DNA of 64,000 nt from Halichondria panicea (Eukaryota > Porifera > Demospongiae > Suberitida > Halichondriidae), in NCBI RefSeq assembly GCF_963675165.1, contig NC_087380.1, positions 7,136,017 through 7,200,016 on the forward strand, given 5' to 3'. Of this stretch, positions 43,562-63,306 are shown one piece after another (within the stretch, counting starts at the first letter, position 1; every line of letters starts with the position of its first letter). The position numbers and the translations under genes are program-made. The notes under the pieces were generated by a model that worked only from the letters and a program-made list of their open reading frames with translations, was not told where the DNA came from and ran no database searches.

Positions 43562-45761
43562 ATGACAAACAGAGTGAGCAGTCACCATGCCTGGAGTCAA
43601 GAGACCAATCTTAGGCTCAAGAATCCAAGAGTCAAGAGGCAGCTTGGCAGTACCAGTGCTGGATGGATAACTCCCCTGCAGTTACATCAATCAAGACCCC
43701 CTAGCCCTGCATACTCAACACAAGCTAGCTCCAAAGCATCTACTAGACTACACTCTGGGAGAAAGGCTGCTACTAGGCCTAACTCAAGAGCAAGTGAATC
43801 CTATTCAAGGCTAGACTCAAGATTGCAGAGCTCATCTGCGGCTTCATTACGGTCCGTCTCACTGGGTACATTTTCTAAACCACTCAAGCTGGCACCCAGG
43901 TCTCAGTCATCTCAGGGATTTCAAAGCAAGTGGTCAACAGTTTCTAGGCCCTCCTCCGGTAGCATTACCCCACCCCAAGGCTTCGATCTGGCCTCATATA
44001 TCAAGCAAAACGGATCAGCTAGAGGGATTGTTATTGGACGTAATGGACAACCCACATCTGACAACTATTTCGATGCTTACCTAACACAGTGTGAAAGCGA
44101 ACTGTTTACAAAACAGACAGAGATTGATTCGGAAGAGAGTTCATCCAACATGTCTGAGACAAGTGACAGTGCAGCTAGAAGACACCAGTCTGTTCCTTTG
44201 TGTTGGGAAGAGCAACTTGCACTATCAGAGGTGAGGGTGCATGTATGCTATTGACAGTCGATATGTTCCAACGAGCTAGGAACTCTACAAAATCTAAAGT
44301 ATTATTTTGCTAGCAAACTAACTGATTCTATTATGCTGCTTTTTACCATAACTCATGCACACACCTTGATTATTAGCCTGAGTATCTACGCTACGTCTCC
44401 CCTACACCATTGAGGAATAGTGTGCAAACAAGTGCTCCAAACGGACAACAGCAATTCATGAACAATTTAAAAGTGAAATTGATGCTTAATAACCGGTGTC
44501 TGCTTGACACTACTTGTGTCAAGTTTCTGCAAGAGTCAGCAACAATATTACCCAATCAAGATACAAGTACAATTGCCGAAGAGCAGTCTCCAAATCAGTG
44601 TCACATTCTGGACATACTATTGTACGGTTTAAATCAACACGCACAACAGGTAAATGTCTACTATTAATTTTTTCAGTGTTCAGCTATGACATTATCATAC
44701 TGCACGGATTTGTTACACATGCAGGAACTTGAAAAGCAGACATTTGAAGTGTGTATAGTAAAACGTGATCGTTCAGGCACTGGTGAATCTGTTAGTGTGT
44801 TCAAGGATCTAACTGCAAGGAGGCTGCTCAAGTATGTGTCTGTAATCAAAGTTCATCTTGATGTAGTTCAAACTGGGAGGATGGAGTCACTGGATAGCCA
44901 GCTGAGCAGTGTGACAGTTGTGTATGGAAAACAAAGGTATATAATATAGCATACAAATATACAGTCAGTTGTTATAATCCAGCTTATGACTATGTAAGAC
45001 TATAATCACACATTTTTATTGCAGATTGCTACTATTCTCAGCTCAGTTGCAGTCCTATCTTGACTCCCCCCTTGAACGTGTTAGCACACAACCTAGCTGC
45101 AATGGTTTTGCCAAGCAGCTCCATTCACAGCTTCTCGAGACCCAAATGAAAGAGAAATCGCACGTGGGCACACCGGACATTCCTGAGAAGTTCTTCCACA
45201 AGAGAACCAGCTACTGCAATCAGGAGGACGATGAAGACAGGACAGATATTGCCCGTGAGTGTGTGTACATCTATCGTGTAAATAATAGCATGTATCAGTA
45301 CACATGCTAATGTTTTATGCTATAATTATTATAATTATTAACGGAGTTTATAATAATTATTATAGATGCACTGTCAGACTACTCTTCTCACTGTAAAAAT
45401 AATAATAATTATGCACACAGTGATCTCGAGCTACCTCCCAGAGTTGCGACTGACTGAACATGAAGAGATCTCCTCACCCAGCCACGCTACACTAGTAGCT
45501 ACAGTGCACAATAATGACCCAACATTGACTGGCCCCACTCCACTCTGCACCAGTGTACCCCATTCGGGTAACAAGCGAGCTCCCAAAATCATCATTGTTC
45601 CATCTGCAAGTGAGAAGTGCCACCCAGGGAGTATGCAGTACACTTGCGGTGAGAAAGAGAACGAAAAGACGTTGGACAGTTTGATCAAGCATTATCAGGA
45701 GGACGAGAGTGGAGCTTTCACTACAATTACAAATAGCTGGATTGGACAGTACTTTCAATGA
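43562..45761 (+). CDS. Unrecognised Ser-rich protein, 574 residues (5 exons)
   Basis: Exons: 43562-44230, 44377-44649, 44725-44936, 45025-45254 and 45421-45761. Phases match and the total is 1,725 nt. Residues 1-150 are rich in Ser, Arg, Pro and Gln (for example SRASESYSRLDSRLQSSSAA) and probably disordered. From about residue 215 the sequence is more globular (CHILDILLYGLNQH; FEVCIVKRDRSG; RRLLKYVSVIKVHLDVV; VYGKQRLLLFSAQLQSYL), with alternating hydrophobic strands that suggest one folded domain up to about 420. The tail is again low complexity (KRAPKIIIVPSASEK). There is no signal peptide or membrane segment. I do not recognise a family and assign no function. AATAAA at 45880-45885 could be its polyadenylation signal. 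Confidence 0.8.
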
Positions 45762-46348
45762 GACACAACATTGTTTCTTTTCAATTTTGTTCGCATAATC
45801 AATCAATTACAAAACTGATTTTCAAACATTGTAACATTATGTTAGTAGACAGTCTCTATGGCCAACTCTGAGAGGCCAGAATAAATAAAGTTATAAATAA
45901 GTTATAAAAAAAAGTAGATATTATTTATAGCCAGTCACTTCTTGATTCAATAAATAATCAGGGGAACCTCAGGTCAGTTTGCCTGAATCTTGTGGGAGGG
46001 GGCCTGTTGGAAGTGATTCTTGTTTGAGAGTACGGTCGCTGCTTGATCGAGTATGAGGGATGGGGTATCACAACAGGGAGGCTGGGGCACTTGGGGATAG
46101 AGGAGGGACGACGGGACGAGGTGGGGATTCTAAAGTATGTGTGTGTGTGTGGGGGGGGGGTGATGAGACTGTGAATAAAGTATCACATACACAGCAAGTT
46201 ATTCATTCGAAAAATCAAAGAAATAGCCCATGATTTTTTAAAGGAAACAAACGTTTATAGGACTGAAACAATAGCTACATGTACATACACAGTATTGTAC
46301 AGGTGTCAATACTTACTTGTAAGTACGTAGCTATATAGGGTACGGAGA
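45762..46348. other. Convergent spacer unknown gene / TTLL7
   Basis: The likely polyadenylation signal of the plus-strand gene is at 45880-45885. A GT/G tract lies at about 46138-46160. No coding signal was seen. Confidence 0.45.
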
Positions 46349-52787
<6,439 letters not shown>

Positions 52788-53062
52788 CTCTTGAGAATTA
52801 TGGGAAGAGCTGGTTGTTTACTAGAGTGGCTTCAGTAGAGACTAGCTTGCTCTAGAGTTAGCTAGTGCAGTTGCAAGGCTCAGGGTTAGGGCAATACTTA
52901 CAGTGAGCCATTGCAAATACACATCACACTGAGCTAGCTAGCTAGCTAGCGCAAGGCTGGCTGAGCTGCTGTATGGTTTCTAAGGAGTGGGTGGAGCTAT
53001 TAATTACAGAGTGGGCGTAAAAGCTCGTAGGGAAATTCCCTCAGTACACCCACAACAAGCTG
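52788..53062. promoter_or_regulatory. Divergent promoter region TTLL7 / MMACHC
   Basis: The two start codons are 275 bases apart. The stretch contains the palindromic run GAGCTAGCTAGCTAGCTAGC near 52930, which recurs as AGCTAGCTAGCTAGC inside the first MMACHC intron. Confidence 0.65.
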
Positions 53063-53894
53063 ATGACTAAGGTAAATGAAGCTAGCTAGCTAGCTATAAA
53101 TCAATTAAGCATTGCACTGTGTTTATATCATGTTCCCTCTCATGCAGGCTGAAGCAATGTCTTCTCCACCTCCTGATCAGATTGTCTCGAAGCTGCAAGC
53201 TCACTGCGCACCTCTGGGTCTAGAATGCCACCCTTTTAAAGTCGGCTGGTACAATGGGGTCGTTCAAACCTCCTTTCGCCTACCCCATCACCCAGACACA
53301 CTCGCTCTCATTATTATCAGTACCCCATCAATGTTTGAGCGAATATTCAAACCATTTTTAGGCTCAGCAGAGTTTCAGCCCGAGACAATGGACCCACTCG
53401 ATCAGTGTATGAAAAAAACGTTTAAAGATCTCGCTGAATTGTTTGAAGACTTGCAAGTAGAGACAATCCATGACTTTGAATCTCATGCTAACAAGCGCCC
53501 CAAAGTGTTGGTACAGACTGCTGGACATGTAGCCGGGGCTGCTCGATACTATCAGCGAAATGACATCACTGGAACTGATCCGTGGGGCAAGGAGGAACGA
53601 ATATACGGCGTGTCTATGCATCCAAAATATGGAGGGTGGTTCGCACTTCGTGGGGTGCTCATCTTCAAGGATATTTTGGTACCTGATTTGGAGCAGAAAG
53701 AACCGATAGATTGTGTACCAACGGATGAAATGAAGATTGATGTATTACACAAATACAACACATGTTGGAAGGATTGGACGTTCCGAGAAGTCTGTGTAAA
53801 TGCTATCAAAGAAAGATACTCGGAAGAACAGAAGCTGTACTTTGAAACACCACCTAAAGGAAGACATAAACTGATTATGCAGTACCAGCTGTGA
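53063..53894 (+). CDS. MMACHC: MMACHC, cobalamin trafficking and dealkylation protein (2 exons)
   Basis: MMACHC (cblC) removes the upper axial ligand of cobalamin in the cytosol, the first step to methyl- and adenosylcobalamin. Exon 1 (53063-53071) encodes only MTK. Exon 2 (53148-53894) follows the acceptor CTCATGCAG. Total 251 residues. Family matches: LECHPFKVGWYNGVV, STPSMFERIFKPFL, KRPKVLVQTAGHVAGAA followed by RYYQRND, DPWGKEERIYGVSMHPKYGG, WFALRGV, DCVPT and RYSEEQKLYFETPP. The long Pro/Ser tail of the human protein (282 residues) is absent. An internal Met (53157) is a possible alternative start if the first exon is not used. It is divergent from TTLL7. Confidence 0.95.
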
Positions 53895-56236
53895 AAAATT
53901 AACTTGTGTTTGTAGCGTTGTACCCTGAACTCTGCATTGGTCACAACATAATGGCCACTCAAAGGAACTTACATGTGTGTTTCCACAGTACAGAGGTTTC
54001 TTGGTGTGTATTGTATTGCTTTTGTGGTAGTATCATCTCATCGCCATGGCGTTTGATATTGATTGGACAAAGTTTCCAACTTCATTTCAGCATATCTGAA
54101 TACCACATCAATGGTCTGAATAACCATAACATAATTATTCTTATTAAATAAGAAACATGCATGTTGTAACGTTACGTTGTTGCAAAATGATGGTACACTT
54201 ATCCTCAGCCAGCCCATAATTAGCTCTATGCTAGTAAGCTGCATGTGTTGGTGTATCAAGTGTGAATGTCTGACATATGAACCATTTTTTTATAAACATA
54301 AACTTTGAATTTAAAAAAAATTCAACTCATGCTAAATATGTTATACGTACGTCAAATTTTTTACTTCAACTGTACTGGTCCAAACATGGTCTACTGGGAA
54401 CACCTGTATCGTGTTTCAATGTGTTCAATCCAACTACTAATAATTTCATACGTGTAGTTTTTTATAGATATTCTCAATTTTTAATTAGCAGGCTTTCCAA
54501 TAAGTGAGTGAGATTCAGGTTATGATGTTAGAGATGGATGGGGGGGGGTAGGATCAGAGCTATAGTCAACCTGTCCTCGGGGCAAAGCTATATAGCAGTG
54601 CTAAGAGTCGGTGTGATGTGGTGGGCTAGATTAATGTCGTTAGTTGCCCAGAACAATACCTCAACCTTATTACAGTACCAATCAACAAACCACACTAATT
54701 ATACTGTTTACTGTCCACTTAATTTACTCACACAGTTGTACTGTGTTTGCGTTTTAAGGTTGCCCTCCTGAGACCATTTGCCCATAGAAGGAACTCTCTC
54801 CTCCTTATGACCAGTGAGTAGAAACTAGTTGCCATGGTGGTCATCCAATGTTTGTAGCAACACTGTACGCTAGCATCTGTTGTGTACGTGCTGAGATTTT
54901 CACTGTTAAGAATTTGTTGTGATGAAATTTGACCTGATTAACCAATAAAGATTAGTCACGGTATAAGTGGATGTTATTCTTACCTCTGTACACAGTGTGC
55001 AGGTTTTATATAGGTTTTACTATAATTATAATTAAACCAAGAATGTCAACATTTATTCAGTTCCCCCGGTAATAATTGTGCAGTGTTGCAGTGTTTATAT
55101 AAATCTATTCAGATATAATCAAAGTCATTTTCAATTTAAGTGAGTGAATGGGCTCAGGCATTGCAAATATCTCCACTATGTACGTCTTCTGTACGGGCCA
55201 GGTTACATGTAGTCAAGCTAGAGTGTTTGTGCAACATGCAACAGCTTCAAATAGTTGGCCCAGTGTGGTGCCATGGTTGAACGGTTTCTCACATTGGAAG
55301 TTCAGCTGCAAGTGTTCCTTGCTCTGTGCTAATGAACCCACAGGAAACCCTCAAGTCAATAAAGTGCACCTGACTTGCTTCTCTTCAAAGCAACCTCATT
55401 TTTATTGAATTATCCCAACAATTAATTAATTAATGCATGCAGCTTAAGGTGTATAATTATTGCAGCAAATTAAAACATAATTCCCCTAATCCCTTATCTA
55501 TAGTGTTTCTCATCACACTAGCTATTGTGCCTCTGTATTTATAGTATCTGCTGTGCAGCATTTTCAACATGTGTGAGTGAGTTTCGCTTTTATAACGGTT
55601 AGGTGAACAACTAGGAGTGTGTGTGTGTGCGTCTGCATGGTGCTTTGACACTTGCAATTTAATTTAGAGTCTGTGTTCTACACATTATGCATGAGATTTT
55701 GGCATGTCATGAAAAGAGTAGTGTGTTGTATTCTAATGATTCACAATGTAAGATGGTAACTTAGCGTCGGCATTCTTAACCCTATTGTCTGGTATAGCTA
55801 GCTATTGTAACAGTTCTGTTCAGGTTTCAATGTTTTGGATATTGAAATAAGAGCAGCTTCTAAAAATGAGCTTTAATTTCCTAGCTCATATAATATGGGC
55901 TAGTACATTTTTCACTAGTTGTAGCATATTTTTGTTCATTACAGTCACGTTAAAAATAAATATCAATATTTCAATAATAATTTCTTACAATAAATAGCAA
56001 ATTTGAATACATTTCTCACATGTCATAATTATAATAAGAGGATGGGTGCATTAATTATGCTGATGAATAGTAGTGAAATCACATGGGGAAAAATATTCAT
56101 TGTCAGTTTTGTATTATTATTCTATATTAAATTATGATGATAAAAAGAGTGATTAATGCTCTACCTGCCAAACTGAGATTGTTATGTACATGATTCTTGT
56201 CAGAAGAAGAGGGGTTCAAAAAATCTCACATATTTT
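53895..56236. other. Largest spacer, no gene recognised
   Basis: About 2.3 kb of AT-rich sequence separates the convergent MMACHC and the Cys-rich gene. AATAAA at 54944-54949 may end MMACHC transcripts. A frame of 86 codons at 55148-55408 has no motif, no signal peptide and no convincing splice context, so I do not call it. Confidence 0.45.
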
Positions 56237-58620
56237 TCATGACCAGCACAATCCAATCAGTGCAATCAGAATCAAAAGAGGCACGTTCAATGTTCTTAGT
56301 GATGAATCAGCCGATGAGGCACTTAGAAATTGAGCGTCTTCGATTGGTAGAGTATCCTCTAAGTAAGTGTTGTTGAACGAAACAGTGAGTCTAGAATGAG
56401 TGGTTTTAGATCGTCTGCGAATAGGAGCAGGGCATGGCACACGTTCCAGTCTAGGTGCCTCTCGAAGCTGGCATACAGAAGGGGACAGAGCGTCAGTATT
56501 GCATGTGTAGTCACGGTGAACGGTGCAATTGCGAAGGCAGCCACTTTCAATATTGCTCTTAGGGTCGCAATCTTCTCCAATTTGTCTGATTCCATCTCCG
56601 CATTGCGAGGGTTCTCTTCGTTCCTCTCGTGTCTCGTGGAATTGCAAGAAATAGATTCCTTCGTCAATCATGTACGATTTTCTTTCCTCGCTAAATAGAT
56701 GGTTATAAGCTCGAGAGAGGAGAGGGTCGCTGGGGCTAGCAAACCAAGCAATGACAAAGTAATCAAGAACTTGAGATTGGGCATGTATAGGATTCACAGT
56801 ACTACACCAATAGGTATCGGCATCTTTTCCAAAATAAGTGAATTGGTCGGAAGATCGGTTCATAACTTGGCTCAACTTCTCAATGTAGCCAGCTCCATTG
56901 AAAGCAGAACCACCGCCATTACGTCTGTCGTACGATGCAGCACAGAGGATGACTCGCACAGGCAGCTCCGAAGAGGTGAGGGACTTGGCCAGCTCTGTAT
57001 GGTTGGAGCATGATTCCAAAATGGCATTTGGTAGTCCCATGTTGACAAGAGTGTCATTGTGATAGTCGGCACCGATGCGAAATGCTTTGACTACAGAATG
57101 GATTTGGTCATAAATATCTTCATTGTCTGAGAGCAGAGAGCACAATTCGGGTTGTCTATAGCAATTGTTCAATATTGACACAGCTTCAGTTTCAAGCTCA
57201 AGGCAGGTTTCATCATTGGGGTATACTTTTGATTTCGATTCCACAAGAGCTCGGAAATTTTTCTGAAAGCACAATTCAGTCTTCTCCAAGTATGTTTTCA
57301 GTTCTGGAGAAACTTGGAGTTCTTTCTCGAGAAGTTCTGCCCTCTTTTTGGCATACTTCATTGCGAAACCTTCCGTGTCACAGGGAAATAATTGCTCGAT
57401 GCAGTGATCGTAGAATCTGCTAGTAGCAAAGGTGTGGTTACAGAGTGATCTTGAGGTAGGATAACAGAGTGCCTGGGTTTGTCGTTTCACAATTGTTTCA
57501 TCTGTATTGGGAAAAGGTGACCTTGAGTAAATATGTGGTTGATGTCAAAACAATAGATAACAAAGTTGTCTGGAGAGTGGTTATGATTTAACTTGGAGGG
57601 AGAGAAAAAAGCACAGGAAACCAACTTTGAATCATAGTAGTTGGGTTTAAAATTGAATTACCTATATCTTGTACTGAATCTCCGTAGGTACTATACACAC
57701 TTAATCTACTTGAAATCACATCACCACAAGCCTATTGACAGGTTAGGTCATTCCCATAGCATGTGGCACAGCTGGGTACCTTTGAAACTTAATTATACAA
57801 ATTAGAGCTTAAATTGCACCTCCATATTCTCACTACAGCATGCATTGTTGCAAGAGAAATCCTATCCTGCATGTTTGCTAACAAAGACCTAAAGCACAAT
57901 CTGCTGGCAACATATGGTCACCTCAGGCCAGCTCTCCCACCCATAGTGCTGGATGCATGTGATAATTAGGTGTCTGTGCTCAGATTAGTGGCCTCAAGCT
58001 ACCCACTATCAGAGTAGCAAGTGGAAGTGGAGTAGTCCATTGTTATAACTGTCTAGCTCACACGCACACACAAATACACAGGTGGCCTCTTCCTAAGGAT
58101 TCTATTAAATTTGATGGACAGTGAGCTCTTGTGAGTTTGCATTGCATGATGGATGGTCTAGGTATTAATGATGTAGCACTTGTAAACTAATTACAGCAAT
58201 TAGCACTTTCATCACCTATTGTCAAGTAAAGTTAGCTGCTTGGGGCAAGAAAATTACCAGCCTAAGCATCACATTAATTATACAATACCCTACCCTGCTC
58301 TGATATAATTATAGTGTATTAAAAAAGGTGATTTTCCAAACAGCCTAATTATACCAGCTGGAGGTTTGCATAAACAGTGTAGATATAGCCTCCTTTGATG
58401 CATGCAAATGCAATGGACCATATCTATTTCTATAGCTACAACATTTTGCATGCATGCAGCTAGCTAGGAGCTAGCCTAGTTTCTGCACTAGGTTATATAC
58501 TTGTGTACAACACTCACCAGCTGCATGAGGTAGAGGAGAAGCATAACTGGTGGTTAGGAGGACAGCTTGGAGCAGCAGTAGTCCCACCATAGAGTGGCAT
58601 CTTGGTTGATTCATCTTCAT
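56237..58620 (-). CDS. Secreted, probably GPI-anchored Cys-rich protein, 455 residues (2 exons)
   Basis: Exon 1 (58518-58620) encodes a signal peptide (core MVGLLLLQAVLLTTSYASP). Exon 2 (56237-57501) joins in phase through DETIVKRQTQ. The ectodomain (about residues 35-330) has scattered cysteines (CNHTFATSRFYDHC, CFQKNF, CYRQPELC) and several N-glycosylation sites. I do not recognise that region. Residues 335-378 form a disulfide-rich motif, CGDGIRQIGEDCD, then GCLRNCTVHRDYTC and PSVC, resembling DUF4215/myxococcus-type Cys-rich repeats. The last 18 residues are hydrophobic (NVPLLILIALIGLCW) after a small-residue stretch (SASSADSS), which fits a GPI signal. A plain membrane anchor is the alternative. 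An in-frame upstream ATG exists at 58734, but the start at 58620 places the signal peptide properly. No function is assigned. Confidence 0.82.
57502..58517. other. Intron of the Cys-rich gene, no other feature seen
   Basis: A roughly 1 kb intron, longer than most here. I see GCATGC-rich motifs and short AT stretches but no repeat array, no element ends and no exon. Confidence 0.4.
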
Positions 58621-59002
58621 TGCTGTGGTAGTTGACAGATAGTGTAGATCTATTAAAACTTGGATATTTTGCTGCTGTATATATCTATATAGCTGCAGAG
58701 TTGCTTTTGACTTGCTTACTACAGCCAGAGCCACCTCTTATATATTCAGTGAACCACTATTTTTAAAGTGATGATTCTGATACTGTAAACATCTCAATTA
58801 CTCCGCCCACTCAATTATAACAACAGAATTGTGTAACGGTTTAATGTTAGTACAAACACATATACTTATACTTATTGATGGACATTGATTCACAAAAATG
58901 TAATGCAGTGTATATATATATATATATAGATATAGCTAGAGAGATAAAACTTTTTAAAGACAAATACGCTATATAATTATAAATGACAACGATAAGCTGT
59001 TC
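58621..59002. other. Spacer between TTC39 stop and Cys-rich gene start
   Basis: Both genes are on the minus strand, so this holds the TTC39 3' UTR and the promoter of the Cys-rich gene. A TA run lies at about 58913-58930. Confidence 0.4.
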
Positions 59003-62000
59003 TTATGACGACCTAGCTGACTTTAGTTTGGTAATACGAAAAAGTCCAGAGTGCACTCTAAAATGAATGCGATTCTCGAGAACGTATCCCTTGTACTTCG
59101 TTCTGCAAGAAGAAGATAGAATAAGATTAAAAATACACACTTGAGCAACAACAAAAAATCTTACTTCGCAGACTCAAGAGTTTTTTGAGCCTCTTGCAAA
59201 TTCCCCAGTTCGATATAAAGCAGGCCCAGCTCAACACCAGATGCTGCAACTGCGTACGTATCTTGCTCCACCTCATCGCCACTAAATATAGAACAGGGTT
59301 GTTATTTAGACTGACATAACGTAAATTGAGCACAAAAAACGGGTTATGTTATCAAAACACCATCTCTTAATTTCCCGTATATACCTACATACGTAATGGT
59401 ATTTGTGTATACTGAAACAGCAAGGAACAGCTAATGTACATGCAATCGACAACTATGAGAGAAAATCAACAATTTACGAATATCTATCAACCTACGTACC
59501 AGTACACAACATAATTATAATGCGTACCGTTCTAGCACTGTCTTGAAACACTGGATTGCTTCATCGTTGCGATGTAGCCCTTTGAAGATGACCCCTTGCA
59601 GCAATGTGATGACACAGAAGTCATCGGCATAGAAGGGATTTGTTCCTGAGGGCGAGTACACAAGCAAAGCAGATAAGAAATCATAAAAGTGAATATAAAA
59701 TAAACATTGAAACACAAAATGCTTTGAGCTGTAAAATGTGGGCTAGATAGGAATGACCAGTATATGCGCTAGAGATGACTTACTTCCATATTATTATGGT
59801 GGTCCATGTCAAATTGAATTGCACGCGTACAGTACAGTTGGACTGTAATATAAACTCTTATTATTATGTCATAATTATCTAGACTGAATGCCAACCATTT
59901 GTGGAAGTGAGTCATTGCAAAAATTTTGCAGAATCTTGTTCATCAGGTAGTAACTATTAGATACCTTTGGTTTGTTCGAGGACCTGTAGCTCGGTCCACG
60001 TCTGCTTCAAGAAGCGCTTGAGAAGTGCCTCATTTTTCGACAGAATGACGAAGTAATTGTACGCATATAACATCTCCTAAACAAGCGAGTGTAGGAACAT
60101 TGGATACAGTGTATTCATTCACATACGCAGACAGACAGACAATAAAGTAATCTCCTATCAATCGTCTCTTGTTTGGGGTATACATATCCACGCGAGGCAA
60201 CTTGATCTTTAAAGCCTAATTTAGATGAAATTAGAGCCCCCTTGCACCACAACAGTGGGTTCTGATATTACACTCGTATCGAACTATTAATATCATATAT
60301 CTTCTCACCTTTAGGAATATTTCTTACTAGAATGTACACTGAGCTATAATACAAGCTGACAACTCTGTCAGATGATATTTCAGGCTGGGATTATTATATT
60401 ACATCCAGCTGGCAGCAGCAACTAGTGCTGTCCCATAAACAAGGCACGCTCTTCTTGGAGAAAGAATTTTAAAAAAGGCTGCTATAATCAAAGTAGGGTG
60501 CATGTACTTGTGGTGACAGAACCCTTCAAGCTGAAACAATGTAGACTAATCACAAAACAATTAGAGCAAGTGGCCAAAGGAATGCTAAAAATGTATAAAC
60601 ATGTGTCCAGACTGGACACTGGAATCACACAAAGAAGGCCTTTTCAAAAGCAGCAGACCAATTATACTCCACAGGCCTGTCTAACCCCTTTCCTGTCACA
60701 AAATATTCCCTCCAAACCAACTGTCCAGCAATATGCTTTGATAACGCCCACGGCTAACCACTTTCAATCAACTGTATAAAACAATCAAAGTATGTGAGCA
60801 AACTGGCTAGCTAATGCTGTTAGCCCCAAGTGTAAATTTTTTTTTTTAGACATAATGCATGTAAAGTGATACGTATATGTACATGGGCTCTATTGTAAAA
60901 GTTGTCTTGATTAAATGAAGTCCACGTTTCAAACAGTCATAAAAGCTTTTAAGTGAGTAATAACAAGATACTGTAACAGTGTTCCTTTAGTTAGTAGGGC
61001 GTCAACATTAATCCTGTTTCTATGGCTCCACGTTTCCTTGCTCATCATTATTTCAAACTACACAGTAACAAATACGCAACGTACATAGTTGGCATGTCAA
61101 CAAGAAAACCACCAAATAATCGGCGGCTCTGATCAATTAACTCACGGGTATAGCCAGAGGCAGTCTCGACCCTTTTATAAATCGTTCGGACTTCAGAATA
61201 GCAAACTTTTCGATTGGTAGATTTTTGCCCGCAATTGTCTGTTTGTGAGCTGGTATGTCCCTACAAGAAAATAATAATAGAATTATATAATCTTGATTGA
61301 CAGCAAATTCTATCAGCATGGAGAGATCAGCGTGCTAGCCACTCTTACTATTAACCATGTATACTACATCTAGTATGTACAACCAAAGGTGATGTTTTCT
61401 CATACATGTACGTAGATAAAAGGGCTACCACTTGGGGTACATATAATCAGGTTCCCAGCAAACAATTAGCAACTATACATCATGAGCATGGGAAAATGGA
61501 CACTCTACTATTTGTAGTACCTAGCTTCCAGTGTACAAACTACTTACATGTACATATAATTAAGGACAACAAAGGCTCCTCGGTGTATAATTATAATTAC
61601 ATAAGCACAACAAAGAGAAGGGCGGGCTAACCAATCGGAAATCATCTTGCTAGATAATAACCACTTCAAGACACTACTATCGACACAGACCAGTCAGACC
61701 TTATCTAAGGAATGTCTGCACAGGCTATATCTCACAGTTACACGAGTTTGTGTTCCCTGCTTTGCATACAACTGTCTAGCTATCCAACCCACCATACACC
61801 CCACCACATGGTTACTAGGACACTCAGCTCTTTGTTTCCCTGAGAATTGGCAAAATATTGTTGCTCCACACACAATGTCCTCAAGACATCCTAATATATA
61901 CTTTATTTTCCCAGACTGTTTTATTCGTTCATCCTTTAGTTGTAACTCTGCTAGAAAACAACACACACACCCACACACACACACACACACACCCACACAC

Positions 62001-63306
62001 ACACACACACCCACACACACACTACGGCCATAAAAGATTCAGCCTATAGTTTAACACAAAAGCTACAGAAAAGCCCATGAAAATAACTCTAGCCGTGTAT
62101 GACAAATGGACCAACGCCCTTGTAACTGATGAAGATGGAATGATCATAGATCACGACCTTAAAAGTCGAATACAGGAAAACCATCATATGATATTTACCT
62201 TAAGTTGCACACGTACGACAACACATTGTTCTAAGAAATTAAGGTGGAAATCGTGCTCCCCCCATAAAAGGCAGTGTTTTAGCTGAGGCACATTGATACT
62301 CTGACTGTGGGTGGAAATGGAGTAGATGTATTGTAAGGCAATCTCCTCGTGTTTTCAGACAATTTGAGACAACGTATATACAGCTAGCCCGTGACTGATG
62401 CTAGACAATGGTCTGGAGAACGTTGGCAGTGGAAGTGGAGAAGCGGCCATAACTACCAAAGGCCTGAATTCTGACACAGTGTACGTGATGGAGGTGGGGC
62501 TTGGTATTCCAATCAGTTAATATAAATTACCATAAAAGTAATACAATTATTACTAAATTACAGAATATTGAACTAGGTTCATGTGAATAATCTAGCTATC
62601 AGCAAACACGTAAATAAGGGAGCTTTATTATAATTATATGAGAACATGCACACACATTTAATTATATGGAGGTAATTGCTATTGCCAGGAACTAGTGGCC
62701 CACACAGATGTGTATATAGCTAACAGAATTATGTACTAGCCTGGTTTTACAGACACAGACGCACACATACACACAGACAGACAAGTTGTACCAACTGACT
62801 CAGTTAAAAGCTGTACTGTATGGAAGTGTCCAGCTCTTACCCCATGATTGTCTTGACCTCGTCTCTGTCCACTGGTGCTTGTCCCCCCTCCCCCGGCATG
62901 ATCTGACAGCAGGCAGTGATGTACAGGAACGTTGCCTGCACATGTGTGTGTGTGTGTGTGTGTGTGGGTGTGTGTGTGGGTGTGTGTGTGTGCGTGGGTG
63001 TGTGTATACGTGTGTGTGTGTGGGGGGGGGTATAAATACAGTTAGGCCCATCATCTACTGTATCTCTACATGCACTGCAATGGCTACAGCACAGAGGCCG
63101 TCATAGCTATCATGTACTGTTGTAGAAGAGACAAATAACATAACATGCATAAAGGGAATGATATGTATTTGTACATATCTTAATTTATACACTGTGCTTT
63201 TCAAACTTATTAATTACATGCATGACATGATTATACCTTGGACCACTTGGACTGCTTGTACAGCATGTCAGCATATGTGGCTGCCGTCTCCCAGTCCATT
63301 TTAGCA
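59003..63306 (-). CDS. TTC39-family TPR protein, C-terminal part (7 exons, 5' exons beyond right edge)
   Basis: TTC39 proteins (related to yeast Iml2) have tetratricopeptide repeats. TTC39B affects lipid and LXR regulation in mammals, other roles are poorly known. Exons: 63237-63306, 62841-62935, 61146-61260, 59965-60076, 59528-59645, 59165-59281 and 59003-59102, 242 in-phase codons here including the stop. Family matches: MDWETAATYADMLYKQSKWS, ATFLYITACCQIMP, TIAGKNLPIEKFAI, DDFCVITLLQGVIFKGLHRN, ELGLLYIELGNLQEAQKTLE and KYKGYVLENRIHFRVHSGL. The last two are TPR helices ending at the C-terminus. I cannot choose between TTC39A, B and C. A segment equal to about six residues may be missing between exons 62841 and 61146 compared with human TTC39B, so a short exon could have been overlooked in that 1.6 kb intron. 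Confidence 0.9.
61960..62023. repeat. CA microsatellite in TTC39 intron
   Basis: CA units interrupted by CCCACA lie within the 1.6 kb intron 61261-62840. The remainder of that intron, on inspection, is unique AT-rich sequence without recognisable exons. Confidence 0.85.
62940..63030. repeat. GT/G microsatellite at a TTC39 acceptor
   Basis: GT units begin about 8 bases past the exon edge at 62935. In the transcript they form a CA tract leading to the acceptor ACATGTGCAG. Confidence 0.9.

Noticed and set aside
55148-55408. 86-codon open frame in the large spacer
   Set aside because: No domain, signal peptide or splice context; composition looks random and it may be part of a 3' UTR.
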